Notes: generated from the sequence alone by a model not told the origin. Positions 15,308 through 24,131 are shown, counted from the stretch's first letter. The stretch is 64,000 nucleotides of DNA from G963662905 sp963662905 (GCA_963662905.2 CAXXFD010000002.1:62001-126000), one strand, 5' to 3'. A program made the numbers and translations.

Positions 15308-15441
15308 CCAAAGGTATTAAAAATTATCTGATACTGATAAAGCCTTCAGTGCGCTAAAATTTGATTTATGGACAGGAAAGCCAATTCCTTTATTCAAAAG
15401 TTTTGAGGTAGCGCCTGCTTACCCAGCCTTCTGTTTGCACA

Positions 15442-16185
15442 TTACAATTCTTTCAGAGTACGCAATGCTTCGCTCACATGTTTTTCGGCCTGAATCTGGC
15501 TGTTAAAAATATAAATCACTTTCCCATCTTTGTTGATTACATAAGTAACCCGTCCCGGAATAATTCCGAATATATTTCCGGGTACGCCAAACAGTTTGCG
15601 CACTTTATTGCCGGGATCGCTCAGCAAAGTGAAATTGAGGCGGTGTTTCTGCGCAAAATTATAATGGCTTTCCACCGATTGTGCATTGATTCCGATCACC
15701 AGGGCATCTTCATCGGCAAAGTCTTCAAACTGATCGCGAAACGAACAGGCTTCTTTGGTACAGCCCGGGCTGTCGTCTTTGGGATAAAAATAGATGACCA
15801 GGTTCTTTTTGCCCAGAACATCTTCCAGTTTAAAAAGATTGTTGTTTTGGTCTTTCAGCTCAAAATGAGGCACTATGTCTCCGGTTTCCAGTTTTTTCAT
15901 GTCATTTGGATTTTTATCAAACAATAGATAGGCAATAAAAAGGATGAGATATATCGTCAGGTAAAAAAGATAGAACTTCCTGAATTTTCTGTATTTACTG
16001 TTCTGCGGATCGATGTTACGGAAAAGCCCCCTGATTTCCTGCCAAAAGACCGGCTTGATATTGATCCACCAGCTGTCGGTTTGATAGACCATTTTCCGGA
16101 ATTTGCTCCGGTAGTATCCCAGGGGCAATCCCCAGAGCACGAATAGAAGAAACCATATATTTTGAATGATGAAATCCATGAACAT
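15442..16185 (-). CDS. Membrane-anchored peroxiredoxin (Bcp/PrxQ type)
   Basis: 247 residues. Residues ~95-247 are a complete Bcp/PrxQ peroxiredoxin: VPHFELKDQNN, YFYPKDDSPGCTKEACSFRD with peroxidatic Cys and a second Cys five residues later, and a C-terminal thioredoxin fold. Unlike ordinary Bcp (about 150 residues), it has an N-terminal region with two hydrophobic helices (about 5-25 and 70-88) joined by a strongly basic loop. By the positive-inside rule the loop is cytosolic and the peroxidase domain periplasmic; this is an inference. The ATG shares an A with the stop codon of the DUF1295 gene before it, so it is the last gene of the lipocalin-FakAB-DUF1295 operon. Reduction of membrane lipid hydroperoxides would fit that context. 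Confidence 0.8.
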   Translation of the reverse strand: MFMDFIIQNIWFLLFVLWGLPLGYYRSKFRKMVYQTDSWWINIKPVFWQEIRGLFRNIDPQNSKYRKFRKFYLFYLTIYLILFIAYLLFDKNPNDMKKLETGDIVPHFELKDQNNNLFKLEDVLGKKNLVIYFYPKDDSPGCTKEACSFRDQFEDFADEDALVIGINAQSVESHYNFAQKHRLNFTLLSDPGNKVRKLFGVPGNIFGIIPGRVTYVINKDGKVIYIFNSQIQAEKHVSEALRTLKEL

Positions 16186-16958
16186 TATTTTTTCGGAAAC
16201 CAGGGGAAAAATGCGCTGGTTTTGCGGATGTATTCCTGATACCCGGGTTTGGATTTATGCAGTGTTTTTTCGAGCAGCGCTACACCGGATACTTTGATGA
16301 TTACCACTGTCATCAGAATAGAGCCGATAATCTGCCAGTAGCTTCCGGCAGCAATGCTGATGAGGGCATAAGCCCACCAAACCGCGGAATCGCCAAAATA
16401 ATTCGGATGGCGTGTATATTTCCAGAATCCGCTCGCGAGTATCTTCCCTTTGTTTTCGGACTTGCTTTTGAAACGGGCCAACTGATAATCTCCTCCGGCT
16501 TCGAAGCTGAATCCAATGAGCCATAACAGGATGCCCAGAAAATCAAAAAGGTTCAAATCGCTGGAATGATTGCTTATGCTGATGCCGAATAGCGGCAGGG
16601 AAACAATCAGCATAATGGCAGCCTGCAGCAGGAAGGTTTGAAAATAGCTGAACCACCAGTATCGTTTTGCACCGTAATTGCGCCTGAACTCCTGATAGCG
16701 GAAATCTTCACCTTTGCCGATATTTCTCAGTGCGAGATACAGGCTCAGTCTCAGCCCCCAAATACTTACCAATATAAATATCAATATCTTACGTATGTTC
16801 AGATCACCCGACATAAATACAAAAAAAGCATTGATTACCACAAAGCCAAAGCCCCAGAAAATATCCACGATACTCACATTTTTGATCAGGACACTCCAAA
16901 ACCAAAGGAGTGTAACCAATATCCAGATAAGCAATGCCGCCTGTAAAAAGAGTGTCAT
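16185..16958 (-). CDS. DUF1295 integral membrane protein (steroid 5-alpha-reductase/ICMT-like)
   Basis: 257 residues, about seven hydrophobic helices. Matches DUF1295: SIVDIFWGFGFV near the N-terminus, RRNYGAKRYWWFSYFQTFLLQ, and the C-terminal signature YTRHPNYFGDSAVWWAYAL with HKSKPGYQEYIRKTSAFFPW. The HPNYFG region is shared with isoprenylcysteine methyltransferases and sterol reductases and forms their cofactor site, so a lipid-modifying reductase or methyltransferase is plausible. The reaction is unknown. It lies 12 bases after the FakA-FakB fusion and overlaps the peroxiredoxin gene by one base. Confidence 0.85.
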   Translation of the reverse strand: MTLFLQAALLIWILVTLLWFWSVLIKNVSIVDIFWGFGFVVINAFFVFMSGDLNIRKILIFILVSIWGLRLSLYLALRNIGKGEDFRYQEFRRNYGAKRYWWFSYFQTFLLQAAIMLIVSLPLFGISISNHSSDLNLFDFLGILLWLIGFSFEAGGDYQLARFKSKSENKGKILASGFWKYTRHPNYFGDSAVWWAYALISIAAGSYWQIIGSILMTVVIIKVSGVALLEKTLHKSKPGYQEYIRKTSAFFPWFPKK

Positions 16959-16970
16959 AATATGTATATT

Positions 16971-18770
16971 TTAATCATCAAACAACAATGAAACCGAAAC
17001 AGCGCCAATTCCGGCATGCATGCCGATGACAGGCGATATATTAACAATGCCTACAGCTTTTTGTCCGCAAAGCGCAAACATTTTTTCTTCCGCTTTTTGC
17101 GCGCCTTGGGTATTGTGCGCATGCAATATTATGTAGTTCCAAACGGTCTTGTCCCTGCTTATTTTTTTGATATGGCGGTAAATTTTGTTCATACTGGCTT
17201 CCTGGCTAAAGGTTTTGCCAAAGAGGCTGCTTCCTCCGTTCTTATCCATGGAGATGACGGGATTCAGCCCCAGTGTTTTGGCAATAAATCCTTTGGGTTT
17301 AGAAACGCGTCCTCCTTTAATCATATATTTCAGGGAGCGTACACTCACAAAAATGAATGCCCTGTCGATGTCATTTTTCAGCCGGCTAACTATGTCTTCC
17401 GGACTTTTCCCGGCCTCAATATATTGCGCTGCTTTCAAAACCAAAAGGCCTAAAGCCCCGGAGAGGTTTTTGGAATCCAAAACATGGATTTCCTTATTTA
17501 ATTCTTTGGAAATGTGCTTAGCGGCATTTAGGCTGTTGGCATAAGTGCCACTGAACTGAGAGGTCAGGTGCAAAGCAATTACGGCATCATAATGCGATGC
17601 CAGGTGGGAATACTTATTGGCAAAAGCCTGCTCGTTGATCTGCGATGTTTTCGGAAAATCGGCCTCTGTTTCCAGCAGGTCATAAAACTGATCGGGCTGA
17701 ATACTTACTTTGTCGAGGTAATGGATTTCGCCAAAATTCAAATTAATGGGCACCACATTAATCTGATATAAATCAATAAGTTCCTGTGGCAGGTCGCAAG
17801 TGGAATCGGTAAGCAATGCGATATTCCATTTTCTTCTAAATGCGGTTTGCTGTTGGCGCAGCATATCATCCACTTTCTGAAAAGTGATACGTCCAAAATC
17901 TTTTAACTGATAAAAGATTCTTGCAGGATGATTGGTGTGGAAATGAATGCGGCAGGTACTCTCCGAACCGGCAATTACAAGCGAATCGCCATGCTGCAAC
18001 AAAAAATCCTGCAATTCTTGTTTACTGATATTCAATTCTTTTATAATTGCTTCCGCACAATAGCGCTCTTTAATTTCCTCATTACTTAGTTCATCCTTAT
18101 GAACGATGGAAAGTTTTTCTCCCGGAACGATATCCAGTTTACGGATATCGCCGTTTTTGATAAAATCAATAATGCCCTTGACAAATACCACAAAACCTTT
18201 CGCCCCGGCATCAACAAATCCTGATTTATTCAGAAATTTTAGTTTTGAAGTGGTTTCTCCCAGAGATTTTTCCAGCACTTCCACGGAATCAATCATCACA
18301 TTTTTAAAATCATTTACGACTTCGCGCTTTGAATTCAGAAAGTCGGACCATTCACGGATTACGGTCAACATAGTGCCTTCCACCGGTCGGGCAATGGCCT
18401 CATAGATATAAGGAATAGATCCGGCCACACTTTCGGCAAATTCGGTCAGTGTGATGATGGGTTTATTTGAGGTTTCCCGGCTCATACCATGAAGAAACTG
18501 AGCAAAAATTACCCCGGAATTGCCACGTGCGCCTGTTAATGCTGCATCTGCAATATTATTTACAGTAGTTTTATAAGATTTATGGGGTTTGATATTATCG
18601 ATTACAGAGCGAATCGTCGCTGCCAGATTAGTGCCTGTATCCTTGTCATTAACCGGAAAAACATTAATCCGGTTAATCTCTGCCTGATGCACAAGAATTT
18701 GGTTTCCACCAGCAACAAATGCATAGTATAGCTGCTTTCCGTTGATGTAAGAAGTATCCGTTTTATACAT
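16971..18770 (-). CDS. FakA-FakB fusion: fatty acid kinase with its own DegV acyl-binding domain
   Basis: 599 residues. Residues 1-210 form a DhaL/DAK2 kinase domain; NVFPVNDKDTGTNL (36-49) carries the metal-binding Asp residues and ARGNSGVI the nucleotide loop. Residues 225-310 match the FakA middle domain, including IHFHTNHP (275-282). Residues 315-599 are a complete DegV/FakB domain: LLTDSTCDLP, LTSQFSGTYANS and IGMHAGIGAV. In Firmicutes, FakB presents a fatty acid and the separate FakA phosphorylates it; here both are one chain. The product, acyl-phosphate, would feed phospholipid synthesis. Neighbours are a lipocalin lipoprotein 16 bases upstream and the DUF1295 enzyme 12 bases downstream. 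The domain identities are firm; fatty acid as substrate is by family. Confidence 0.85.
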   Translation of the reverse strand: MYKTDTSYINGKQLYYAFVAGGNQILVHQAEINRINVFPVNDKDTGTNLAATIRSVIDNIKPHKSYKTTVNNIADAALTGARGNSGVIFAQFLHGMSRETSNKPIITLTEFAESVAGSIPYIYEAIARPVEGTMLTVIREWSDFLNSKREVVNDFKNVMIDSVEVLEKSLGETTSKLKFLNKSGFVDAGAKGFVVFVKGIIDFIKNGDIRKLDIVPGEKLSIVHKDELSNEEIKERYCAEAIIKELNISKQELQDFLLQHGDSLVIAGSESTCRIHFHTNHPARIFYQLKDFGRITFQKVDDMLRQQQTAFRRKWNIALLTDSTCDLPQELIDLYQINVVPINLNFGEIHYLDKVSIQPDQFYDLLETEADFPKTSQINEQAFANKYSHLASHYDAVIALHLTSQFSGTYANSLNAAKHISKELNKEIHVLDSKNLSGALGLLVLKAAQYIEAGKSPEDIVSRLKNDIDRAFIFVSVRSLKYMIKGGRVSKPKGFIAKTLGLNPVISMDKNGGSSLFGKTFSQEASMNKIYRHIKKISRDKTVWNYIILHAHNTQGAQKAEEKMFALCGQKAVGIVNISPVIGMHAGIGAVSVSLLFDD

Positions 18771-18786
18771 AGGTCTTTTGTTAAAG

Positions 18787-19341
18787 TCAGGATTTTTTTT
18801 GTTCCACTTTAATCAATTTCGACACATCATAGCCCCGTTTGCGCAATTTATCCAGCAATTCATCATAGAGCAAATCAGGCATTTGCGGGCTGCGGCTCAA
18901 AATCCAGAGATATTTATCTGAACTGCTGCCAACCAACGCCCATTGATAGTCCTTATCAAGGTCGAGCACAAAATAATCACCATAAAAAAACCAAAAAAAC
19001 GAAACCTTCAGTTTTGCAGGCTCATTGACCGGATCTGGAATTTTGGCTTTCCCAACAGCTTCTGAACGATTGCCCTCAAAACCATTTTTGTAGCCGCTGT
19101 TTACAACTTTTATTTTGCCATCATCGCGTATTGAGTATTCGGCAGTAACACCAATCATGCCCCGTTCAAAACTGTGATCGTAACGAGCTATCTCATACCA
19201 CTTGCCCAGGTATCTTTGAATATCAAGTTCCGGAACAACACTTTTATCAGCCAGCGGTTTTTTTGAAGAGCAGCTTACTGCAAAATAAGCAATAATGCTC
19301 AGGGCAAGCAGGCTTGGGATCATATAGGCATATTTTGGCAT
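18787..19341 (-). CDS. blc: Bacterial lipocalin lipoprotein (Blc type)
   Basis: 184 residues. A lipoprotein signal peptide with lipobox FAVSC (Cys24) is followed by a full lipocalin: the first motif YLGKWYEIARYDHSFERG (44-61), then GDYFVLDLDKDYQWALVG and WILSRSPQMP. Blc binds lysophospholipids and fatty acids in the outer membrane. First gene of a minus-strand operon with the fatty acid kinase fusion, DUF1295 and peroxiredoxin genes, so it could supply the fatty acid substrate. A -7-like box and an inverted repeat lie upstream. Confidence 0.9.
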   Translation of the reverse strand: MPKYAYMIPSLLALSIIAYFAVSCSSKKPLADKSVVPELDIQRYLGKWYEIARYDHSFERGMIGVTAEYSIRDDGKIKVVNSGYKNGFEGNRSEAVGKAKIPDPVNEPAKLKVSFFWFFYGDYFVLDLDKDYQWALVGSSSDKYLWILSRSPQMPDLLYDELLDKLRKRGYDVSKLIKVEQKKS

Positions 19342-19373
19342 AGCGTATTTTTGTTTTATTTGCCGCGTCAGGT

Positions 19374-19399
19374 ATCAACATAATTTATTCAATGTTGAT
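19374..19399. promoter_or_regulatory. Operator-like dyad upstream of the lipocalin operon
   Basis: ATCAACAT (19374-19381) and ATGTTGAT (19392-19399) form a perfect 8-bp inverted repeat with a 10-base spacer. It begins at the edge of the -7-like box, so it would cover the transcription start, the usual place for a repressor. Confidence 0.55.
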
Positions 19400-19406
19400 A
19401 AAGGTA
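19399..19406 (-). promoter_or_regulatory. -7-like box TACCTTTA for the lipocalin operon
   Basis: Seven of eight positions fit TAnnTTTG, 58 bases before the ATG at 19341. A TTG lies 17 bases further upstream. Confidence 0.4.
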
Positions 19407-19542
19407 ATAAAATTTCGTACAATCAATGCAGAATCAGCGAAGAACTGACAGAAGGTTTATTATTTGAAATACTGCAAATCCACAGATTGGTTCAAATTGC
19501 AGAGGCGTATTTTTAAGGAGCCTCCAAAATTCATTGCAGAAC

Positions 19543-19581
19543 CAAAAAAAAGCCAGGAACCCAATTAAGAATCCCCGGCTT
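19543..19581 (-). terminator. Terminator after the DUF805 gene
   Basis: On the minus strand a 13-bp stem with some G-U pairs (AAGCCGGGGATTC with GGGTTCCTGGCTT) and a six-base loop is followed by eight T. Confidence 0.7.
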
Positions 19582-19600
19582 CAATATCAAAAAAATGCTT

Positions 19601-19957
19601 TTACATCATGTTCATCCCTTTTGGGTTTTCGCCCCACTTATTCGGGCCGATCTGACTATCGGTAACCATAAGGATCAAAAGCCAGATTGCGCCAATTAAA
19701 GGAATCAAACCAACGAGCAAAAACCAACCGCTTTTACCCACATCGTGTAGGCGGCGAACGGCAACTGCAAGTCCCGGAATGAGCACCGCAAGGCCATAAA
19801 TAGAGTAAAGGGCTCCAAATGTACCCAGTCCTAAATCAATCGCCAACAAAATACTACCAATGATGATATTGAACAAGGCAAACATCCAATACTCCGTCCT
19901 GCGAGCCCTGCCGCTAAAATCTGCATACTGCCTGAACACTTTTAAATACCAATTCAT
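19601..19957 (-). CDS. DUF805 small inner-membrane protein
   Basis: 118 residues. Typical DUF805: MNWYLKVFRQYADFSGRARRTEYW at the start, three hydrophobic helices and VAVRRLHDVGKSGWFLL between the second and third, then a C-terminal tail with GPNKWGENPKG. Members are small inner-membrane proteins of unknown function, often in several copies per genome. Single gene with its own terminator. Confidence 0.92.
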   Translation of the reverse strand: MNWYLKVFRQYADFSGRARRTEYWMFALFNIIIGSILLAIDLGLGTFGALYSIYGLAVLIPGLAVAVRRLHDVGKSGWFLLVGLIPLIGAIWLLILMVTDSQIGPNKWGENPKGMNMM

Positions 19958-20230
19958 CTTTTCGTTTTTTTTAGTTTACCTACTCTATTGGCTTTTCGGT
20001 ATCCGCCTTAATGTCAGCTTATTTACCCTCTGACAAAATATCTTTACCCTGTCCTAAGATCAGAGTGATCTGCATGGAAAAATTTTTCCTTAGCGATCAC
20101 ACTGCCAAAATATCATTCTTTGTAGGATCCTTTGTGGTATATTTCAATTTTTCATTGTCCTCACACCGAAAACAAGCATCAAACTTAGTAAAAAAATGGA
20201 TAAAACATTCAATTCTACCATTTTTTTTTT
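19958..20230. other. Intergenic region left of the MITE copy
   Basis: No convincing gene. Contains the 44-base palindrome at 20061-20104 and ends in a run of ten T directly before the repeat element. Confidence 0.6.
20061..20104. repeat. 44-base nested palindrome
   Basis: The centre GGAAAAATTTTTCC (20076-20089) is a perfect 14-base palindrome. It is flanked by CAGAGTGATC and GATCACACTG, which pair at nine of ten positions. About 105 bases upstream of the divergent DUF805 start. Confidence 0.65.
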
Positions 20231-20671
20231 CAGGGCAAACGCATCTTGATCAAGCTATATTTGTCAGGCTGGATATTTGTTGCGGTTGAAAAAAACTTAC
20301 GTCTTGTGTCAGATTGATATATTACAGTTTTTCTGTTTGAAAGCACAAAGCAGCAAATTGCTTCATTTGCGAAAACCAGAGGGTTATAAGCTTAACAAGA
20401 ACCCTCAACAGCCTGAAAATGCCGCAAAAAGATAAATCGGCTTAGACCGCAGAGCTGTCAAATATGTATAAAGAGTTACCACAGAACGCCACATACGACC
20501 CCGTCCGGGGTCGAACCTTTAATTAACATTTCCTTTTATAGATATGCAATCCCTTTGGGATTGAAGCCGAAATGGATTTAGACAGCTAACAGCTTTATTA
20601 TCAATGAATTTGAAATGCATAGGAATAGGATTGTGAAAGAATGGTATCATATTTATGATGCGTTTGCCCTG
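20231..20671. mobile_element. MITE-like non-autonomous element, copy 1 (441 bp)
   Basis: Bounded by 15-bp terminal inverted repeats CAGGGCAAACGCATC / GATGCGTTTGCCCTG. Its interior carries the hairpins GACCCCGTCCGGGGTC and AATCCCTTTGGGATT and no gene. It is almost identical to 53843-54284. The flanking poly-T on both sides prevents a sure call of the target duplication for this copy. Confidence 0.8.
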
Positions 20672-20891
20672 CGTTTTTTTTTGTATTCAAAATGAGATAA
20701 AACCGGAAGTCTTATTGAAACTCTAAAATTTATGACACTTATAGACACTATTAATATATCTCTGAATGGTTTTAATCTCAAACTTTATGATTACCCACAA
20801 AATTATTGGTAGAACCATTTATATTCCAGACGAAATTCCCGAAAGAACCATATTTTTTCTGTATCTTCGGTAATTAATTCAAAACCAAAGG
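20672..20891. other. Intergenic region between MITE and SLC13 gene
   Basis: No gene. One copy of a dispersed CCAC[GA]AAATT...AGAACC motif is at 20794-20817. Confidence 0.5.
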
Positions 20892-22403
20892 ATGATCAGA
20901 AAAAAAGATATCTTTCTCCTGGCAGGACCTGCTCTTGCATTTTTCATGTATTTCACTCTGGATCTCCAGCCGGGAAAGCCTGCCGTTACTGCAACAGCGG
21001 CCATTGCGCTCTGGATGGCTTTTTGGTGGATTACCGAAGCCGTACCGCTTGCGGTCACTTCGCTGCTTCCGGTAGTATTATTCCCTGCTTTTGGGGTGAT
21101 GAACGGCCAAACCGTTTCCAGCGCATATTTTAATCATGTTATTTTCCTTTTTATCGGGGGCTTCATCATTGCTTTGGCCATGCAAAAATGGGATGTCCAC
21201 AAGCGTATTGCTTTAAAAATCCTGCTGATCAGCGGTGCATCGCCAGGCAGTTTGCTGTTTGGTTTTATGCTGGCCACGGCTTTTCTCAGTATGTGGATAT
21301 CCAATACCGCTACCGCGATGATGATGGTACCGATTCTTATGTCGGTTATTGGCCAGATGCGCGAAAAACTTCCAGCCACAGCAGTAAAACGTTTTTCCGT
21401 TGCCCTTTTGCTGGGTGTAGCTTATTCCGCATCCATTGGCGGCATGGCCACACTGGTAGGAACGCCGCCCAACCTCAGTTTTGCCCGGATTTTCCAGATT
21501 TATTTTCCCGATGCGCCACAAATCAGTTTTGCCCATTGGTTTTTCTTTGCACTGCCTGTGTCTGTTTTGTTCTTTATCATGGTCTGGACATACCTTTACC
21601 TGATATTCCGGCCAAAAACAAATACGGAATGGATGGATCAAAGCATCATCAGGGAACAATACAAATTGCTTGGCCCTGTAAAACGACACGAACGAAAAGT
21701 ATTGATCATCTTTTTTGCCACAGCGCTTTTATGGCTCTTTCGTGCCGACCTTGATTTTGGTTTCATCCGCATTCCCGGATGGTCCTCGTTTTTTAAAGAG
21801 CCCAAATACCTCAACGACGGAACAATAGCCATAGCCTCGGCTATACTCCTTTTTATGATCCCGGCGAACAAAACCGGCAATAAGCTTATGGACTGGCAAA
21901 CCGCCCGACAGCTTCCCTGGAGAATTGTCTTGCTTTTTGGAGGTGGTTTTGCCCTGGCAGGAGCTTTTAAAGAAAGTGGCTTATCTTCCTGGTTTGGCGA
22001 GCAACTGGAGTGGATCGGCAGTGCAAATCCCATCTTGATTATCTTCTGCATAGCCCTGATGACGACTTTCCTTACGGAACTCACCAGCAACACCGCAACA
22101 ACGGAAATGCTTCTGCCCATACTCGCGGGTTTGGCAGTAAGCACGGAAATAAATCCGCTCATGCTGATGATCCCGGCTACTTTATCGGCCAGCATGGCAT
22201 TTATGCTGCCTGTGGCCACACCGCCCAATGCCATTGTTTTTGGCAGTGGCGAACTGAGCATCGCGCAAATGGCACGCAATGGACTATTAATCAATATTAT
22301 GGGAACCATCATCATCACATTGATGAGCTGGTGGTTCGGGCGCTTCATATTCGGGATTGATCTTTCTGTTTTCCCCGATTGGGCACATATCCCATTGCAT
22401 TAA
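20892..22403 (+). CDS. SLC13/DASS-family sodium:anion symporter
   Basis: 503 residues with about eleven hydrophobic helices. The two inverted-repeat carboxylate/sodium sites of the DASS family are intact: SNTATAMMMVPI near residue 138 and TSNTATTEMLLPI near residue 400, each followed by a glycine/proline-rich tip (GGMATLVGTPPNLSF and LPVATPPNAIVFGSG). It should import di- or tricarboxylates, or sulfate, with Na+. The exact anion cannot be read. It stands alone and converges on the hybrid kinase genes. Confidence 0.92.
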   Translation: MIRKKDIFLLAGPALAFFMYFTLDLQPGKPAVTATAAIALWMAFWWITEAVPLAVTSLLPVVLFPAFGVMNGQTVSSAYFNHVIFLFIGGFIIALAMQKWDVHKRIALKILLISGASPGSLLFGFMLATAFLSMWISNTATAMMMVPILMSVIGQMREKLPATAVKRFSVALLLGVAYSASIGGMATLVGTPPNLSFARIFQIYFPDAPQISFAHWFFFALPVSVLFFIMVWTYLYLIFRPKTNTEWMDQSIIREQYKLLGPVKRHERKVLIIFFATALLWLFRADLDFGFIRIPGWSSFFKEPKYLNDGTIAIASAILLFMIPANKTGNKLMDWQTARQLPWRIVLLFGGGFALAGAFKESGLSSWFGEQLEWIGSANPILIIFCIALMTTFLTELTSNTATTEMLLPILAGLAVSTEINPLMLMIPATLSASMAFMLPVATPPNAIVFGSGELSIAQMARNGLLINIMGTIIITLMSWWFGRFIFGIDLSVFPDWAHIPLH

Positions 22404-22424
22404 AAAATCCAAACTCAGAATCCT

Positions 22425-24131
22425 CTATTCTTTTCGTAAAGAAATGATGCGCAAAGCAGTACGTTGCAGCACTTCTTTCAGGTCATCAATTTTAAAAGGT
22501 TTGCTCAGGTAGTCGTCCATACCGGCTGCAAGGAAACGTTCGCGTTCTCCTTTCATGGCATTGGCTGTGAGCGCAATAATCGGGATATGCGCATTTTTGC
22601 CTTCGAGGGTTTCCAGTTTCCGGATGGCTTTTGTTGCTTCCACGCCACTCATCGAAGGCATTTGCTCATCCATGAGGATGGCATCAAACCTGCCGGTTTT
22701 AAAAAGCTCCACAGCAAGCACCCCATTTTCGGCCAGCTCGGCATGATGTCCCATTTTATTGAGATTGATCATGGCGATTTTCTGGTTTATCGTATTGTCT
22801 TCTGCGAGGATAATATTAAGCGGATGTTTGATATCCGGACGTTTTTCTGCCTGTTTTTCCAATATACTCTGATGAGGCTCAGTAGTTTTTTCCAAACGGA
22901 CGACAAACCAAAACGTACTCCCTTCGCCTTCTATGCTGTCGCAGCCAATTGAACCATGCATCAATTCTGCCATGCGCTTGCTGATGGCCAGTCCCAATCC
23001 GGTTCCGCCATATTTTCTGGTAACCGATACCCCTGCCTGCTGATAATCGCGAAACAGCTCTTTCTGCCCCTGCGGGCTGATACCGATGCCTTCATCTTTT
23101 ACGGCACAGCGCAACCAAACATATCTTTCGTCTTCTTTCTCAAAACGCACGCTCAGGTCAATGGTGCCACTTTCCGAGAACTTAATGGCATTGTTCATCA
23201 GGTTAATAAAAATCTGCTTCAGGCGTACAATATCCCCTTTCAAAAAACGCGGCACTTTTTCATCGATATCCTGACTCAGGTGCAAACCTTTGTCGCCGGC
23301 TTTGTATTGAAGCATGCGCACTACATCATTCACCAAATTATGCATATGGAAATCAATGAATTCGAGCTTAATCTGACCGGCTTCGATTTTTGAGAAATCC
23401 AGAATATCATTGATAATGGTCAAAAGGTTTTGCGCCGATATTTCAATAATACTGAACTGTTCTTTCTGTTCTTCGTCCAGTTTTGATTGTTTGAGGATAT
23501 CGAGCATGCCCACAATCCCACTCATCGGGGTACGGATTTCGTGGCTCATGCTGGCAAGGAACATCGACTTTGCTTTGGTAGCTCGTTCGGCAGCTTCTTT
23601 GGCATCCCGCAATTCCTTTTCCACTTTTTTACGTTGCTCTATTTCATTTTCCAGTTCCTCATTTTTATCTGAAACTTCCACCAGTGCTTCTTCGAGCTGG
23701 CGTTCCACTTTTTTCCTGAGCTCCAGTTCGGCTTCCATTTCCATTGTTTGAAACCTGAGCTTCAAGTGTGTTCGCACACGAGCAATGAGTTCGGGACTGT
23801 CGAAAGGTTTGGTTACATAGTCCACGCCGCCCGCTTCAAAGCCTTTTACAATATCTTCGGAAGCTGTTTTGGCTGTAAGGAAAATCACCGGGATATCACG
23901 CAGTTGCGGATCCTTTTTCATAATACGGCAAAGCTCAAGACCATCTGTTTTTGGCATCATGATGTCGAGCAGCACCAAATCAAACGATTTTTCATGAAGC
24001 CATTTCATGGCATCCTCTGCGTTTTGCGCAAATTCGGCCAAGAAGCCTTCTGCGCGCAGCAAACCTCCAATAAGCTGGATGTTGCGGCTTACATCATCAA
24101 CGATAAGAACTCTGGCGTCTGTTAATTCCAT
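22425..24131 (-). CDS. Soluble hybrid histidine kinase: REC-coiled coil-HisKA-HATPase-REC
   Basis: 568 residues from the ATG at 24129-24131, chosen because a GGGGG purine run lies just before it; an in-frame ATG at 24173 would add 14 residues. Domains: receiver 1 (~5-120, LVLLDIMMPKTDG), coiled coil (~120-185), HisKA with FLASMSHEIRTPMSG, HATPase_c with GTGLGLAISKRMAEL, and receiver 2 (~435-555, DAILMDEQMPSMSG). There is no membrane segment and no sensor domain, so the N-terminal receiver is the input. It follows the membrane hybrid kinase by 54 bases, which suggests a phosphorelay between the two. Confidence 0.9.
   Translation of the reverse strand: MELTDARVLIVDDVSRNIQLIGGLLRAEGFLAEFAQNAEDAMKWLHEKSFDLVLLDIMMPKTDGLELCRIMKKDPQLRDIPVIFLTAKTASEDIVKGFEAGGVDYVTKPFDSPELIARVRTHLKLRFQTMEMEAELELRKKVERQLEEALVEVSDKNEELENEIEQRKKVEKELRDAKEAAERATKAKSMFLASMSHEIRTPMSGIVGMLDILKQSKLDEEQKEQFSIIEISAQNLLTIINDILDFSKIEAGQIKLEFIDFHMHNLVNDVVRMLQYKAGDKGLHLSQDIDEKVPRFLKGDIVRLKQIFINLMNNAIKFSESGTIDLSVRFEKEDERYVWLRCAVKDEGIGISPQGQKELFRDYQQAGVSVTRKYGGTGLGLAISKRMAELMHGSIGCDSIEGEGSTFWFVVRLEKTTEPHQSILEKQAEKRPDIKHPLNIILAEDNTINQKIAMINLNKMGHHAELAENGVLAVELFKTGRFDAILMDEQMPSMSGVEATKAIRKLETLEGKNAHIPIIALTANAMKGERERFLAAGMDDYLSKPFKIDDLKEVLQRTALRIISLRKE

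Noticed and set aside
20011..20289. A 92-codon plus-strand frame
   Set aside because: It crosses the 44-base palindrome, a poly-T run and the MITE end; no family resemblance.
20221..20682. Target-site duplication of MITE copy 1
   Set aside because: Both flanks are runs of T (ten on the left, nine after CG on the right), so a duplication cannot be told from poly-T.
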